Source: Faecalispora sporosphaeroides DSM 1294 (GTDB lineage: Bacteria > Bacillota > Clostridia > Oscillospirales > Acutalibacteraceae). Taken from it: DNA of 64,000 nt. The stretch is taken from contig KB911067.1 of the NCBI GenBank assembly GCA_000383295.1, positions 434,001 through 498,000 on the forward strand, read 5' to 3'. The position numbers and the translations under genes were made by a program. Below the pieces are notes generated by a model. It saw only the letters and a program-made list of their open reading frames with translations, was not told the origin of the DNA and did no database searches. The first letter of the stretch is position 1. Every line of letters begins with the position of its first letter. Of this stretch, positions 52,346 to 60,708 are shown piece by piece.

Positions 52346-52645
52346 ATGAATAAGAACAACTCAATAAAACGTCCGCTCAAAGACGAACGTGACGAACAAA
52401 TAGACACACGCTCCAAAAGCCATGCACTGGAATTTATGATAGCCGCAACACAGGTATTGACCGCAATGTGCTTGATAAAAGGCAACCCCGCATGGAAAGG
52501 CAGCTTGGCGCTATTGTTTCTTGGCGGTGCGGCAGACTTATTCTACAAATATGACCAATACAGCGAAAAGCCGTATATTCAGATTGGTATTGTCATTGGG
52601 TTAATCGGAATTGCCCTGCTTGTATGGTTTGGTTTTAGTGGATAA
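52346..52645 (+). CDS. Small membrane protein, DUF6442-like
   Basis: 99 residues from the ATG at 52346 (MNKNNSIKRPLKDERDEQID); the longer frame from 52313 has no better ribosome site. After the charged DERDEQIDTRSKSHALEF segment come three likely helices (FMIAATQVLTAMCLI; GSLALLFLGGAADLFY; IQIGIVIGLIGIALLVWFGF). The DERDxxIxxxS pattern matches the loop of the preceding membrane protein, so both probably belong to the same module. Function unknown. Confidence 0.7.
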   Translation: MNKNNSIKRPLKDERDEQIDTRSKSHALEFMIAATQVLTAMCLIKGNPAWKGSLALLFLGGAADLFYKYDQYSEKPYIQIGIVIGLIGIALLVWFGFSG

Positions 52646-52746
52646 CCGTTTATCCGCGGACGTATCAAGTTCAATCGTTTTATAGAGATCGTGCGGCTCT
52701 TGCGTTTGTGTGATTCGGTCAAAATTGATGCGCCCTCTGGCGCGGG

Positions 52747-52779
52747 CATAAAACAAAACACACCCCACAACGTGAGGTG
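52747..52779 (-). terminator. Terminator of tRNA-Arg
   Basis: Stem caccccac / gtgaggtg (52761-52779, with G-T pairs) and, on the minus strand, a downstream tgttttgtttta run. Confidence 0.75.
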
Positions 52780-52806
52780 CGCGATTTGCTTGCAGGCTCA
52801 GCCTGC

Positions 52807-52883
52807 TGGCCCGCCCGGAGGGATTCGAACCCCCGGCCTTCAGAATCGGAATCTGCTGCGATATCCAGCTTCGCCACGGGCGG
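52807..52883 (-). tRNA. tRNA-Arg (anticodon CCG), CCA encoded
   Basis: Folded by hand on the minus strand: acceptor ccgcccg/cgggcgg, D-arm gcga/tcgc with the GG loop, anticodon stem with loop ttCCGat, 5-base variable loop, T-arm ggggg-ttcgaat-ccctc, discriminator G and encoded CCA. All arms pair except 27-43. Anticodon CCG reads CGG arginine codons. It has its own promoter and terminator. Confidence 0.93.
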
Positions 52884-52898
52884 AAATATTACCATAGT

Positions 52899-52927
52899 AG
52901 TATAGCACAACCGTTCCAGTTATGCAA
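52899..52927 (-). promoter_or_regulatory. Promoter of tRNA-Arg
   Basis: Minus strand: -35 TTGCAT (plus 52922-52927), 17-bp spacer, -10 TATACT (plus 52899-52904), 16 bp before the mature 5' end. Confidence 0.75.
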
Positions 52928-53045
52928 TCCTTGTCCTTCGATTTTTTTCATAACGAAAATTCCTTTCCGACGCACACGCACAGCCGGGCAAACCTTGGCA
53001 TTGCGGCGCATACAATGAAACAAGCTATGGAAAGGAGAAGCCGCT

Positions 53046-53762
53046 ATGCAATTTCCAAAATCCCCCTATTTTGCCCGGCGCGGAGGCACCCTGTATCAGG
53101 TGATCACTGGCCCTCCCGAAGAAAACGGGCCCCTGTGCCGTCATCGGGAGCTGCGCGAAAAAGCCGGCCTGTTGGAGCAGGCGATGGACGACACCCTTTT
53201 GGTGATGGCCCGCATGGTGGAGCAAAAGGACCCTTACACCGCGGGGCACCAGCTTCGGGTAAGCTGCCTTGCCACCGACATCGCGCTGGAAATGGGCTGG
53301 CCGCCCGAGCGGTGCGATCTGCTGCGCCGCGCCGCGCTGATTCACGATATCGGCAAAATCGGCATCCCCGGCGATCTGCTCACAAAGCCCACCGTCCTCA
53401 CCTCGCTGGAAATGGCGCTGATCCGCACCCACGCGGAAACCGGCTACCAAATGGTGAAGGACATTTCTTTTTTTACACCGCTGGCAGAGATCATCCGGCA
53501 GCACCACGAGCGCATGGATGGCTCTGGCTATCCGCATGGGCTGGCGGGGGACGAGATTCTGCCGGAGGCCCGTGTTCTGGCGGTGGCAGATGTGTTTGAG
53601 GCGATGACCTCGCACCGGCCTTACCGGCCCGCTCCGGGCGTAGAGGCGGCTCTGGCAGAGCTATCCCGCCGATCCATCTACGATGCCGCACCGGCAGATG
53701 CCTTGGCGATCCTGATCTGGGAAAAGGATTACCGGATTCCCACAGGGCGCATGGGCGGCTGA
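53046..53762 (+). CDS. HD-GYP domain phosphohydrolase
   Basis: 238 residues from the ATG at 53046, with GGAG upstream. The domain fills residues ~45-225: HD pair at His100-Asp101 in ALIHDIGKIGIP, then IRTHAETGYQM, IIRQHHERMDGSGYPHGL (the GYP motif as GSGYP) and VADVFEAMTSHRPYR. Family knowledge: hydrolysis of c-di-GMP or related cyclic dinucleotides. No receiver or sensor domain is fused; only a ~40-residue N-terminus precedes it. It is monocistronic between the tRNA and the decarboxylase. Confidence 0.9.
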   Translation: MQFPKSPYFARRGGTLYQVITGPPEENGPLCRHRELREKAGLLEQAMDDTLLVMARMVEQKDPYTAGHQLRVSCLATDIALEMGWPPERCDLLRRAALIHDIGKIGIPGDLLTKPTVLTSLEMALIRTHAETGYQMVKDISFFTPLAEIIRQHHERMDGSGYPHGLAGDEILPEARVLAVADVFEAMTSHRPYRPAPGVEAALAELSRRSIYDAAPADALAILIWEKDYRIPTGRMGG

Positions 53763-53969
53763 ACTGCCCAATATGGCGCAATATCACAGCGAAAACCGGC
53801 TTCTCCGCGCCTGAGAAGCCATCGACGGTTGATGGATTCCAGAAATGGATCAATTTCTCATCATCCTTCCGGATGATTTATGATATAATTGGAGCGGGAG
53901 CAACGTCATTTCCCGCTGCTTATAGAATACACCATAGAATAGAAAACTGTTTTTCCGAAAGGATTTCCT

Positions 53970-55313
53970 ATGACAGACACGCCGCTCTATACCGCGCTTT
54001 TGGAGCACCGGCAGAAAAACCGGGCCTCCTTTCATACGCCGGGGCATAAAAATGCGCCGGACGCTATACCGCCGGACCTTCTTTCGCTCGATTTCACCGA
54101 GCTGCCGGATACCGACAGCCTCTTTGAGGCCGAGGGGGCCATCCTTGCGGCGGAACAGCAGGCGGCACGGCTGTTTGGGGCGAAGCGCACGCTGTTTTCC
54201 GCGGGCGGCTGCACGCTTTGCCTGCAGGCGATGCTGTATCTGGCCGCGCCGCGCGGCGGCACGATTCTCTTTGACCGCGTGTTGCACCGCAGTGTGGTTC
54301 ATACCATGGCCCTGCTCGACATCACGCCGGTCTGGATTCTTCCCCGGCCAACCGCCGGGCGCGGCCTGCCCGGCCGGGTAGAAAGCCGCGACGTCCTCTC
54401 CGCTTTGCGGGAGCACCCCGACGCGAAGGCCGTGTTTCTCACCAGTCCCGACTATTACGGCGTTCTGGCGGACATCCCCGCCATTTCCGCCGTTTGCCGG
54501 GAAGCGGAAGTTCCCCTTTTGGTGGACAACGCCCACGGCACCCATCTGGCATTTTTAAAGAAGAATCTTCATCCGCTCTTTCTGGGCGCCTCCGCCACGG
54601 CCTGCTCCGCGCACAAAACGCTGCCGGTGCTGACCGGTGGGGCGTGGCTCCATCTTGCGGAGCCGTCCTTTGTGCCGGACGCCAAAAGAGCCATGGCGCT
54701 GTTTGGCTCCACAAGCCCGTCGTACCCCGTGATGGCGTCGCTCGATCTGGCGCGCGCCTGGCTCGAAGAAAGCGGCCGCGCCGCGTTCGCCGCTCTGGAA
54801 GATCGGGCCTCGGCGGTACGGGAGCTGGCCGCCCGGCAGGGCATTCCCTCGCCAGAGGGCGGCTGCGACCCGGTTCGGCTCACGCTGCGTACCGCCGAGG
54901 CGGGAATTCCTGGCAAAGACGCTGCCGGGCTTTTGCGCAAACATGGCGTGGAGCCCGAATACGCTGACGTGGCTCAGGTGGTATTGATCGCCACACCGTT
55001 CAACAGCGAAAGCGATTTTCAGCGCCTCGAAACGGCGATCCGCGCCCTGCGGCCCGGCAAAGCAATTGCAGAAGCCGCACCCGCGCTGCCCGCGCTGCCC
55101 GCGCTGCCGCCCATGCTGCTCACCCCCCGGCAGGCGCTGCTTTCCCCGGCGGAAGAGCTCCCTCTCACGGCCGCCGCCGGCAGAATCGCGGCGGAAACCG
55201 CCTGCCCGTGCCCGCCCGGTGTGCCGGTGGTGATGCCCGGTGAAAAAATTACGGACGAAATTGCCGACTTTTTACATGGGTATGGCATTTTTTCATTGAA
55301 AGTGGTAAAATAA
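53970..55313 (+). CDS. Orn/Lys/Arg decarboxylase-like PLP enzyme (class I aminotransferase fold)
   Basis: 447 residues. FHTPGHKNAP near the N-terminus, DNAHGTHLAF with the PLP-binding Asp, and the Schiff-base Lys216 in ACSAHKTLPVLTGGAWL are diagnostic. It is shorter than the 480-residue family mean. A 9-bp tandem repeat around 55080-55108 encodes an Ala-Leu-Pro linker (PALPALPALPP) before the C-terminal domain. This gene type commonly precedes tmk, the c-di-AMP receptor gene and holB; here tmk is missing. The substrate amino acid is not evident. Confidence 0.88.
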   Translation: MTDTPLYTALLEHRQKNRASFHTPGHKNAPDAIPPDLLSLDFTELPDTDSLFEAEGAILAAEQQAARLFGAKRTLFSAGGCTLCLQAMLYLAAPRGGTILFDRVLHRSVVHTMALLDITPVWILPRPTAGRGLPGRVESRDVLSALREHPDAKAVFLTSPDYYGVLADIPAISAVCREAEVPLLVDNAHGTHLAFLKKNLHPLFLGASATACSAHKTLPVLTGGAWLHLAEPSFVPDAKRAMALFGSTSPSYPVMASLDLARAWLEESGRAAFAALEDRASAVRELAARQGIPSPEGGCDPVRLTLRTAEAGIPGKDAAGLLRKHGVEPEYADVAQVVLIATPFNSESDFQRLETAIRALRPGKAIAEAAPALPALPALPPMLLTPRQALLSPAEELPLTAAAGRIAAETACPCPPGVPVVMPGEKITDEIADFLHGYGIFSLKVVK

Positions 55314-55373
55314 ATCAAATACCCTATCTTCGCTTTTTAAAACGTTCCGCAACCTGTATAGGAGGGATATATT

Positions 55374-55697
55374 ATGAAACTGATCCTTGCCATTGTCAGC
55401 AGTGACGACAGTGCCACGGTACAGGCCGCATTGACGAAAAAGCACTTCCCCATCACGAAGCTGGCGACGACCGGCGGTTTTTTAAAAGCCGGCAACACTA
55501 CATTCATCGTCGGTGTAGAGGACGATAAAGTGGAAGAGGTCATTTCCGAGATTGCCGCTCACAGCAGCCGCCGAACCCAGATCGTGCCAAGCGCTTCCGC
55601 CATGGATATGGGGCTTTACGCCTCCTTCCCCGTGGAGGTCACGGTCGGTGGATCGACGATTTTTGTGATGAATGTTGAGCGGTATGAAAAAGTATGA
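55374..55697 (+). CDS. darA: Cyclic-di-AMP receptor DarA/PstA
   Basis: 107-residue PII-like protein that binds c-di-AMP. The start MKLILAIVSSDDSATVQAAL and the segments TKLATTGGFLKAGNTTFIVG and SASAMDMGLYASFPVEVTVG match the family throughout. GGAGGG lies upstream of the ATG. It overlaps holB by 4 bp (ATGA), the usual arrangement. Confidence 0.95.
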   Translation: MKLILAIVSSDDSATVQAALTKKHFPITKLATTGGFLKAGNTTFIVGVEDDKVEEVISEIAAHSSRRTQIVPSASAMDMGLYASFPVEVTVGGSTIFVMNVERYEKV

Positions 55698-56563
55698 TCT
55701 TTGAAGGATTTTTCGGTAACGATTCCCTGCGTCAGCAGCTTTCGCTTGCTCTGCAACAGGATCGCCTGCCCCACGCGGTGATTCTGGAGGGGCCGCCCGG
55801 CAGCGGCAAGCGCACTCTGGCGCAGATTTTGGCCAGAGCCTGCGTCTGCACCGCCCAGGGTGAGCGCCCCTGCGGAGTGTGCCCGGCCTGCGTCAAGGCC
55901 AAAGCGGGGTCGCACCCCGACATTATTGTGGAAAGCGGCGGCACCGCCGCGCGTTCGTTCCATGTGGACGCCGTGCGCCGCGTTCGTTCCGATGCGTATA
56001 TCAAGCCGAACGAGGCCGCCCGAAAAGTATACTGCCTGTTTGAGGCCCAAACCATGTCCGAACAGGCGCAGAACGCCCTTCTGAAAATTCTGGAAGAGCC
56101 CCCCGAGGGGATCCTGTTTATTCTCACGTGCCCGTCTGCCTCCGCGCTGCTGCCCACCATCCGCTCCCGTTCGCTGATTTTAACGCTCGAGCCCCGGGAG
56201 CAGTCCGGAGATCACCCCGAGGCCCAGGCGCTGGCCGCGCAGATTCTGCGCGAGCTCCCTCTGCCGGACGAATCCGCGGTGCTGAAAACCTGCGCGCCGC
56301 TGATCCAGAACCGCGAGCTGCTGCGTCAGGTGCTCGACCGCCTGACCATGCTGTTCCGCGACGCCGCCGTGCTGCGCGCCGGCGGAACCTCGCTCACCCG
56401 CGATCCCTCTGCGCAGGAGCTGGCCCGCCAGTTGACCCGCGACCGCCTTTTGGCGCTGACGGAACTCAGCATCCAAACTCGGCGCCGCATGGATCAAAAC
56501 GCGAACAACACCCTCCTGGTCACGGTTTTTTGCGCGCAGCTGCGCGCTGTGGCAGGATATTAA
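55694..56563 (+). CDS. holB: DNA polymerase III delta-prime subunit HolB
   Basis: 289-residue clamp-loader subunit. Walker A GPPGSGKRTL at about residues 33-42 is present, and the zinc-binding cysteines (C50, C52, C60, C63, C66) in ACVCTAQGERPCGVCPAC are intact. KVYCLFEAQTMSEQAQNALL and LKILEEPPEGILFILTC are family motifs, as is the sensor region LLPTIRSRS. It follows darA and precedes ricT by 18 bp in a conserved Firmicute order. Confidence 0.95.
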   Translation: MIFEGFFGNDSLRQQLSLALQQDRLPHAVILEGPPGSGKRTLAQILARACVCTAQGERPCGVCPACVKAKAGSHPDIIVESGGTAARSFHVDAVRRVRSDAYIKPNEAARKVYCLFEAQTMSEQAQNALLKILEEPPEGILFILTCPSASALLPTIRSRSLILTLEPREQSGDHPEAQALAAQILRELPLPDESAVLKTCAPLIQNRELLRQVLDRLTMLFRDAAVLRAGGTSLTRDPSAQELARQLTRDRLLALTELSIQTRRRMDQNANNTLLVTVFCAQLRAVAGY

Positions 56564-56581
56564 ACAATAAAGGAGAGAGCT

Positions 56582-57451
56582 ATGGCCGAAGTAATTGGCG
56601 TACGATTTAAAAACGTGGGCAAAGTATATTACTTTGACCCCGATGGGAATCATTTAAAAAAAGGCGATATGGTCATCGTTGAAACCTCCCGCGGAATAGA
56701 ATGCGGAGAGGTCGCCATGGAAAACCGCCAGGTAAACGATGAAAGCATTGTGCAGCCGCTCAAAAAGCTGATCCGCATCGCGAATCGGGAGGATCTCAAG
56801 AAGCTGGCGGAAAATCAGATCCGCGAAAAGAGCGCCTTCGAGATCTGCAACAAAAAAATTGCCGTCCACAAGCTTGAAATGAAGCTGGTGGACGTGGAAT
56901 ATACCTTCGACAACAGTAAGATCCTGTTCTACTTTACCGCCGACGGCCGTGTGGACTTCCGCGAGCTGGTCAAGGACTTGGCCTCCGTGTTCCGCACACG
57001 CATCGAGCTGCGCCAGATCGGCGTACGCGACGAGGCAAAAATGCTCGGCGGCCTCGGCATTTGCGGGCGGCCGTTCTGCTGCTCCACCTTTTTGGGCAGC
57101 TTTCAGCCGGTCTCCATCAAAATGGCCAAGGAGCAGAACCTTTCCCTCAACCCGGTGAAAATTTCCGGCACGTGCGGCCGTCTGATGTGCTGCCTGAAAT
57201 ACGAGCAGGAGGCTTACCTCGATTTGCTGCGCACAACCCCGAAGCTGAACGCGATCGTGATGACTCCCGAGGGGCGCGGCACCGTGGTGGATCAGAATCT
57301 TTTGACCGGCGTGCTGCAGATTCGGCTCGACAAAGCGCCGGACGCCGCGCCCTCCACCTACAAGGCGAAGGACGTAAAGCTCATCAAAGACGCGCAGCTC
57401 CGCGTCAACAAAGCGGAGCTCGATCAGCTGAAGGAGCTGGAAAAGGATTGA
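56582..57451 (+). CDS. ricT: PSP1 domain protein RicT (YaaT)
   Basis: 289 residues. The PSP1 C-terminal domain spans residues ~60-145, with FYFTADGRVDFRELVKDLA. Cys residues in LGICGRPFCCSTFL and GTCGRLMCCLKYE are the Fe-S ligands known from the RicA-RicF-RicT complex, which supports RNase Y processing and Spo0A phosphorylation in Bacillus. The start ATG has GGAGAG. It directly follows holB. Confidence 0.93.
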   Translation: MAEVIGVRFKNVGKVYYFDPDGNHLKKGDMVIVETSRGIECGEVAMENRQVNDESIVQPLKKLIRIANREDLKKLAENQIREKSAFEICNKKIAVHKLEMKLVDVEYTFDNSKILFYFTADGRVDFRELVKDLASVFRTRIELRQIGVRDEAKMLGGLGICGRPFCCSTFLGSFQPVSIKMAKEQNLSLNPVKISGTCGRLMCCLKYEQEAYLDLLRTTPKLNAIVMTPEGRGTVVDQNLLTGVLQIRLDKAPDAAPSTYKAKDVKLIKDAQLRVNKAELDQLKELEKD

Positions 57452-57480
57452 GATTTCATTCTCAAATTCGGAAAAACCAG

Positions 57481-57508
57481 TTGCATTTCTGCCATTGTGT
57501 GTTAGAAT
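57481..57508 (+). promoter_or_regulatory. Promoter of the ferredoxin gene
   Basis: -35 TTGCAT (57481-57486), 16-bp spacer, -10 TAGAAT (57503-57508), 34 bp before the start codon. Confidence 0.65.
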
Positions 57509-57542
57509 AAGGGAGTAATACTTATTCTGGAGGTGCTTAATA

Positions 57543-57716
57543 ATGGCATATGTTATTAACAGTGATTGCATTTCCTGCGGTGCTTGCGCAGGTGAGTGTC
57601 CTGTGAGCGCTATCTCTGATGGTGCTGACAAGTACGTGATTAATCCCGAGCTTTGCACAGAGTGCGGTGCTTGCGCTTCCGTGTGTCCCGTAGGAGCCCC
57701 GAATCCCGAGGCTTAA
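57543..57716 (+). CDS. 2[4Fe-4S] ferredoxin (clostridial type)
   Basis: A 57-residue ORF starting MAYVINSDCISCGACAGECP and ending CPVGAPNPEA. Two CxxCxxCxxxCP clusters (CISCGACAGECP and CTECGACASVCP) bind two [4Fe-4S] centres, as in Clostridium pasteurianum ferredoxin. GGAGG lies 8 bases before the ATG. It has its own promoter and terminator and is AT-richer at third positions, fitting high expression. It would be the main low-potential carrier for pyruvate:ferredoxin oxidoreductase and hydrogenase (not in this window). Confidence 0.96.
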   Translation: MAYVINSDCISCGACAGECPVSAISDGADKYVINPELCTECGACASVCPVGAPNPEA

Positions 57717-57736
57717 GGCTCAATGACTGAAGTGGT

Positions 57737-57767
57737 TTAAGGCGGAGCGATCGTTGCTCCGCCTTAA
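57737..57767 (+). terminator. Terminator of the ferredoxin gene
   Basis: Perfect 12-bp stem ttaaggcggagc / gctccgccttaa with loop gatcgtt and a following atttt. Confidence 0.82.
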
Positions 57768-57865
57768 ATTTTGGACAGGAATGCCGGCGCGGTTCTCCGC
57801 CGCCCGCCGCTTGTTTTCACATAAAAGTTTTTTCTCCTCAAAATGATCCGCCGGAGGTAACCCCC

Positions 57866-58609
57866 ATGCAGCCAGAGCTGGAGCCGCTCTCCCCCAATAT
57901 CTCCGTGTTCGTCTCGCAGACGCACCGATTTAATACCGATACGATTCTTCTGGCGCATTTCGCGGCCCCCAAGCGGGGCGAGAGATGCGCCGATTTCGGC
58001 ACCGGCTGCGGCGCCATTCCGCTGATCTGGCTGGCACGGTACGAACCAGCCCAAATCTGCGGGGTAGAAATTCAGCCCGACGCCTGCGAGCTGGTACGGC
58101 AGTCCGCCGAGCACTGCGGCGTAGCAGACCGCCTGCGGGTTCTGAACCTCGATCTGCGGCAGCTTCCCCAAAGCAGGCCGCGCGACCCGTGGCTGGAAAA
58201 CTGCGACCTGATTTCGTGCAACCCGCCGTACAAGGCGCAGGGAACGGGCATCGAAAACCCCGAACAGGGCAAGCGCATGGCCCGGCATGAGGAAACCTGC
58301 ACCATGGAGGACGTGGCGCACGCCGCCGCATCCTGCCTGCGCTACGGGGGCCGCCTGTGCCTGTGTCAGCGGCCGGAGCGCCTGACGGATATCTTCACGG
58401 CCCTGTGCGCGAACGGCCTGGAGCCGAAGCGCCTGCGGTTCGTACAGGCCCGCGTGGGGAAAGCGCCGAAGCTCTTTCTGCTTCAGGCCCGCAAAAACGG
58501 GCAGCCCGGCGGCCTTTTGGTGGAGCCGCCGCTGATTCTGCACAACGAGGATGGAACCTTTACCCAGGAAATGCTGGAGATCTACGGGTCCTACAAGGAG
58601 GGGCACTGA
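57866..58609 (+). CDS. tRNA1(Val) (adenine-37-N6)-methyltransferase-like protein
   Basis: 247 residues. SAM motif I is CADFGTGCGAIPLIWLA near residue 45; the N6-adenine motif IV is LISCNPPYKAQGTG near 120. The N-terminal SQTHRFNTDTILLAHFA and the C-terminal AKxPKLFLLQARKNG-type strand match TrmN6 (YfiC) relatives. GGAGG lies upstream. The stop overlaps the rsmI start by one base (TGATG), a widespread Firmicute pairing. Confidence 0.9.
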   Translation: MQPELEPLSPNISVFVSQTHRFNTDTILLAHFAAPKRGERCADFGTGCGAIPLIWLARYEPAQICGVEIQPDACELVRQSAEHCGVADRLRVLNLDLRQLPQSRPRDPWLENCDLISCNPPYKAQGTGIENPEQGKRMARHEETCTMEDVAHAAASCLRYGGRLCLCQRPERLTDIFTALCANGLEPKRLRFVQARVGKAPKLFLLQARKNGQPGGLLVEPPLILHNEDGTFTQEMLEIYGSYKEGH

Positions 58610-59433
58610 TGGCCGGAAAGCTGTATGTGGTGGGCACGCCCATCGGGAATTTATCGGATTTTTCGCCCCGCGCGGCGCAAACGCTGGCTGAGGCGGATTT
58701 TATCGCCGCGGAGGATACGCGCGTAACCGTAAAGCTATTAAATCATCTGGGCATTAAAAAGCCCATGGTGAGCTATTTTGAGCACAATAAGCTCGAGCGC
58801 GGCGGGGTTATCACCCGCAGAATACTGGCGGGCGAAACGTGCGCTCTGGTTTCGGATGCGGGAATGCCCGCGATTTCAGACCCCGGCGAGCTGCTGGTGG
58901 CGCAGTGTGCCGAGCTGGGGATTCAGACGCTCGTGGTGCCCGGCCCCAGCGCGGTGATCTCGGCGCTGGCGATTTCGGGCCTGCCCACGGGCCGCTTTAC
59001 GTTCGAGGGCTTTTTGAGCGTCAACAAGCGCGCCCGGCGCGAACACCTGCAGCAGGTGGCTGGCGAAACCCGCACCATGGTGTTCTACGAAGCGCCGCAC
59101 AAGCTCTGCGCCACCCTTGTCGACATGCTGGCCGCCTGGGGCGACCGCCGCATCGCGCTCGTGCGCGAGCTGACGAAAATTCACGAGGAGGTCATCCGCA
59201 CCACCCTCTCCGAAGCGGCGCGCCGGTATTCCGAAGAGAGCCCCAAAGGGGAATTTGTGCTGGTGATCGAGGGGGCTCCCGTGCCTGTGGAGGAACCGCT
59301 CACGCTGGAGGAGGCCATTGAGCTTGCGCGCACCTTTTTGGAGGAGGGCGCCTCTGTTTCAGAGGCCGCCAAACGCGCCGCAAAAGAAAGCGGGCACTCC
59401 AAAGCGGAGATCTATAAAAAAATTTGCGAATAA
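58609..59433 (+). CDS. rsmI: 16S rRNA (cytidine(1402)-2'-O)-methyltransferase RsmI
   Basis: 274 residues from the ATG at 58609. The tetrapyrrole methylase fold is shown by [71 protein letters not shown] and [14 protein letters not shown]; the GTPIGN loop is diagnostic for RsmI. The C-terminal [20 protein letters not shown] is a typical tail. The start overlaps the methyltransferase stop by one base. Confidence 0.96.
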   Translation: MAGKLYVVGTPIGNLSDFSPRAAQTLAEADFIAAEDTRVTVKLLNHLGIKKPMVSYFEHNKLERGGVITRRILAGETCALVSDAGMPAISDPGELLVAQCAELGIQTLVVPGPSAVISALAISGLPTGRFTFEGFLSVNKRARREHLQQVAGETRTMVFYEAPHKLCATLVDMLAAWGDRRIALVRELTKIHEEVIRTTLSEAARRYSEESPKGEFVLVIEGAPVPVEEPLTLEEAIELARTFLEEGASVSEAAKRAAKESGHSKAEIYKKICE

Positions 59434-59457
59434 TTCTTGATTTTTTGCCTTATCCTC

Positions 59458-59485
59458 TTGTAATTTTGACATTATTTAGTATAAT
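59458..59485 (+). promoter_or_regulatory. Promoter of the rubrerythrin gene
   Basis: -35 TTGTAA (59458-59463), 16-bp spacer, -10 TATAAT (59480-59485). The start codon is about 120 bp downstream, leaving a long GC-rich leader. Confidence 0.6.
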
Positions 59486-59606
59486 AAAAGAAAGCGATCA
59501 CATCCTATCTCCAAATGCCGCTTTGCGCGGCGTTTCGTTCCGCCGTGCAGAGCGGCCGGGGCAGGGTGGCATCCCTTACAGATTTTTTACAAGGAGGACG
59601 AACCGT

Positions 59607-60146
59607 ATGGAACTGAAAGGAAGCAAAACCGAAGCAAATCTGCTGACCGCATTTGCAGGGGAATCTCAGGCCAGAAACAAGTATACGTTCTACGCTTCTC
59701 AGGCGAAAAAAGAAGGCTACGAGCAGATCGCGGCTATTTTTGAGGAAACCGCCGGCAACGAGAAGGAACACGCCAAGCTGTGGTTTAAGTATCTGCATGG
59801 CGGCGAGATCGGCAGCACAAAAGATAACCTGCTGGATGCCGCGCAGGGCGAAAACTACGAATGGACAGAGATGTACAAAGAGTTCGCCGAGACCGCTGAG
59901 CAGGAAGGCTTTAAAGAGATTGCCTCTGCGATGAAGATGGTAGGCAGTGTGGAGAAAACCCACGAAGAGCGCTACCGCAAGCTGCTGAAGAACATTCAGG
60001 AGGATCTTGTCTTCCAGAGCGGCGAGCAGACCGTTTGGGTATGCCGCAACTGCGGATACATTCATATTGGCGATAAGGCCCCCAAGATCTGTCCTGCCTG
60101 CAAACATCCCCAGGCTTTCTTCGAGCGCAAAGCAGAAAACTATTAA
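59607..60146 (+). CDS. rbr: Rubrerythrin
   Basis: 179 residues from the ATG at 59607 ([20 protein letters not shown]), with GGAGG 8 bases upstream. The diiron four-helix bundle has [33 protein letters not shown], and the third and fourth helices [15 protein letters not shown] and [12 protein letters not shown]. The C-terminal rubredoxin domain has two Cys pairs, CRNCGYIH and CPACKHP. It reduces hydrogen peroxide in anaerobes. It is monocistronic and followed by three hairpins. Confidence 0.97.
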   Translation: MELKGSKTEANLLTAFAGESQARNKYTFYASQAKKEGYEQIAAIFEETAGNEKEHAKLWFKYLHGGEIGSTKDNLLDAAQGENYEWTEMYKEFAETAEQEGFKEIASAMKMVGSVEKTHEERYRKLLKNIQEDLVFQSGEQTVWVCRNCGYIHIGDKAPKICPACKHPQAFFERKAENY

Positions 60147-60203
60147 GCCGTTCCCTTTTCCAAGGAGCAGCATTACGGCAGGGCCGCACCCGGCCCATAA
60201 AAA

Positions 60204-60380
60204 GCAGAGAACCGCAAAAGCCCGGTTCTCTGCAAAAATGCTTCAGACTCGCCGCGGAACACCATTGTTCCGCGGTTTTTCTGTATTTCGTTCCCCCGGG
60301 CGGCCAGCTTTGGCACGCGGCAGGCAGAAGCACCCAAATACAAAAAGCGCCGGATTCCCAAAAATCCGGCGTTTTCTTTT
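60204..60380 (+). terminator. Three tandem terminator-like hairpins after rubrerythrin
   Basis: Hairpin 1: gcagagaaccg/cggttctctgc (60204-60233) then aaaaatg, so it works better on the minus strand or as a stabiliser. Hairpin 2: ccgcggaac/gttccgcgg (60252-60275) then ttttt. Hairpin 3: cgccggat/atccggcg (60348-60371) then ttttctttt. Hairpins 2 and 3 are good plus-strand terminators. Confidence 0.7.
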
Positions 60381-60416
60381 ATCCTGAGATCATTTTTCTC
60401 ACATCGACAATTCATC

Positions 60417-60445
60417 TTGCAATCAATCCCATAAAATGGTATAAT
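60417..60445 (+). promoter_or_regulatory. Strong promoter of the candidate structured RNA
   Basis: -35 TTGCAA (60417-60422), exactly 17 bp, -10 TATAAT (60440-60445). No protein start with a ribosome site follows; predicted transcription start is about 60451-60453. Confidence 0.75.
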
Positions 60446-60450
60446 TCACT

Positions 60451-60708
60451 GGTAAGGCACAATAAAGTGCAAAGCGGGGACGAGGTGCACGAACACCTCA
60501 TCCCCTGCATACGGAGCCACAGCCTCCATACACAACGGATATACCGCGCGTTGCTTACACATTATAACCCATTTCCGCTTTCTTGTACAGAGGGAAGGCG
60601 GATCCCGAAGATGGGCCCCGTTCTGCGGGTTGTGTACCGCACTTGTGATATTAGGCGCTGTGTTATGGATGCGTCCCCTGCCGGGGAATCCGTAACAGGC
60701 GCTTTTTT
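60451..60708 (+). ncRNA. Candidate structured non-coding RNA, about 258 nt
   Basis: The transcript would start near ggtaaggcac and end in ttttttg. Visible pairings: aagtgc (60465-60470) with gcactt (60639-60644); hairpin gcgggga..gaggtg-loop-cacctc..tcccctgc (60474-60508); hairpin ggag/ctcc (60513-60527); tacacaac (60529-60536) with gttgtgta (60629-60636); cccat..atggg and ttccgc..gcgga inside; a terminal hairpin ggcgctgtg..tccgtaacaggcgc (60654-60702) with a T6 run. The nested long-range pairing is that of a multibranched RNA. It matches no tRNA, SRP (no ggaagcagc), tmRNA or RNase P motif I can recall; a 6S-like or raiA-type RNA is possible. The 129-codon open frame over it shows no protein features. 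Confidence 0.6.

Noticed and set aside
52719-52910. 63-codon frame over the tRNA-Arg gene
   Set aside because: Translation of a tRNA (GRGFESLRA is the classic T-arm translation); the tRNA fold is complete.
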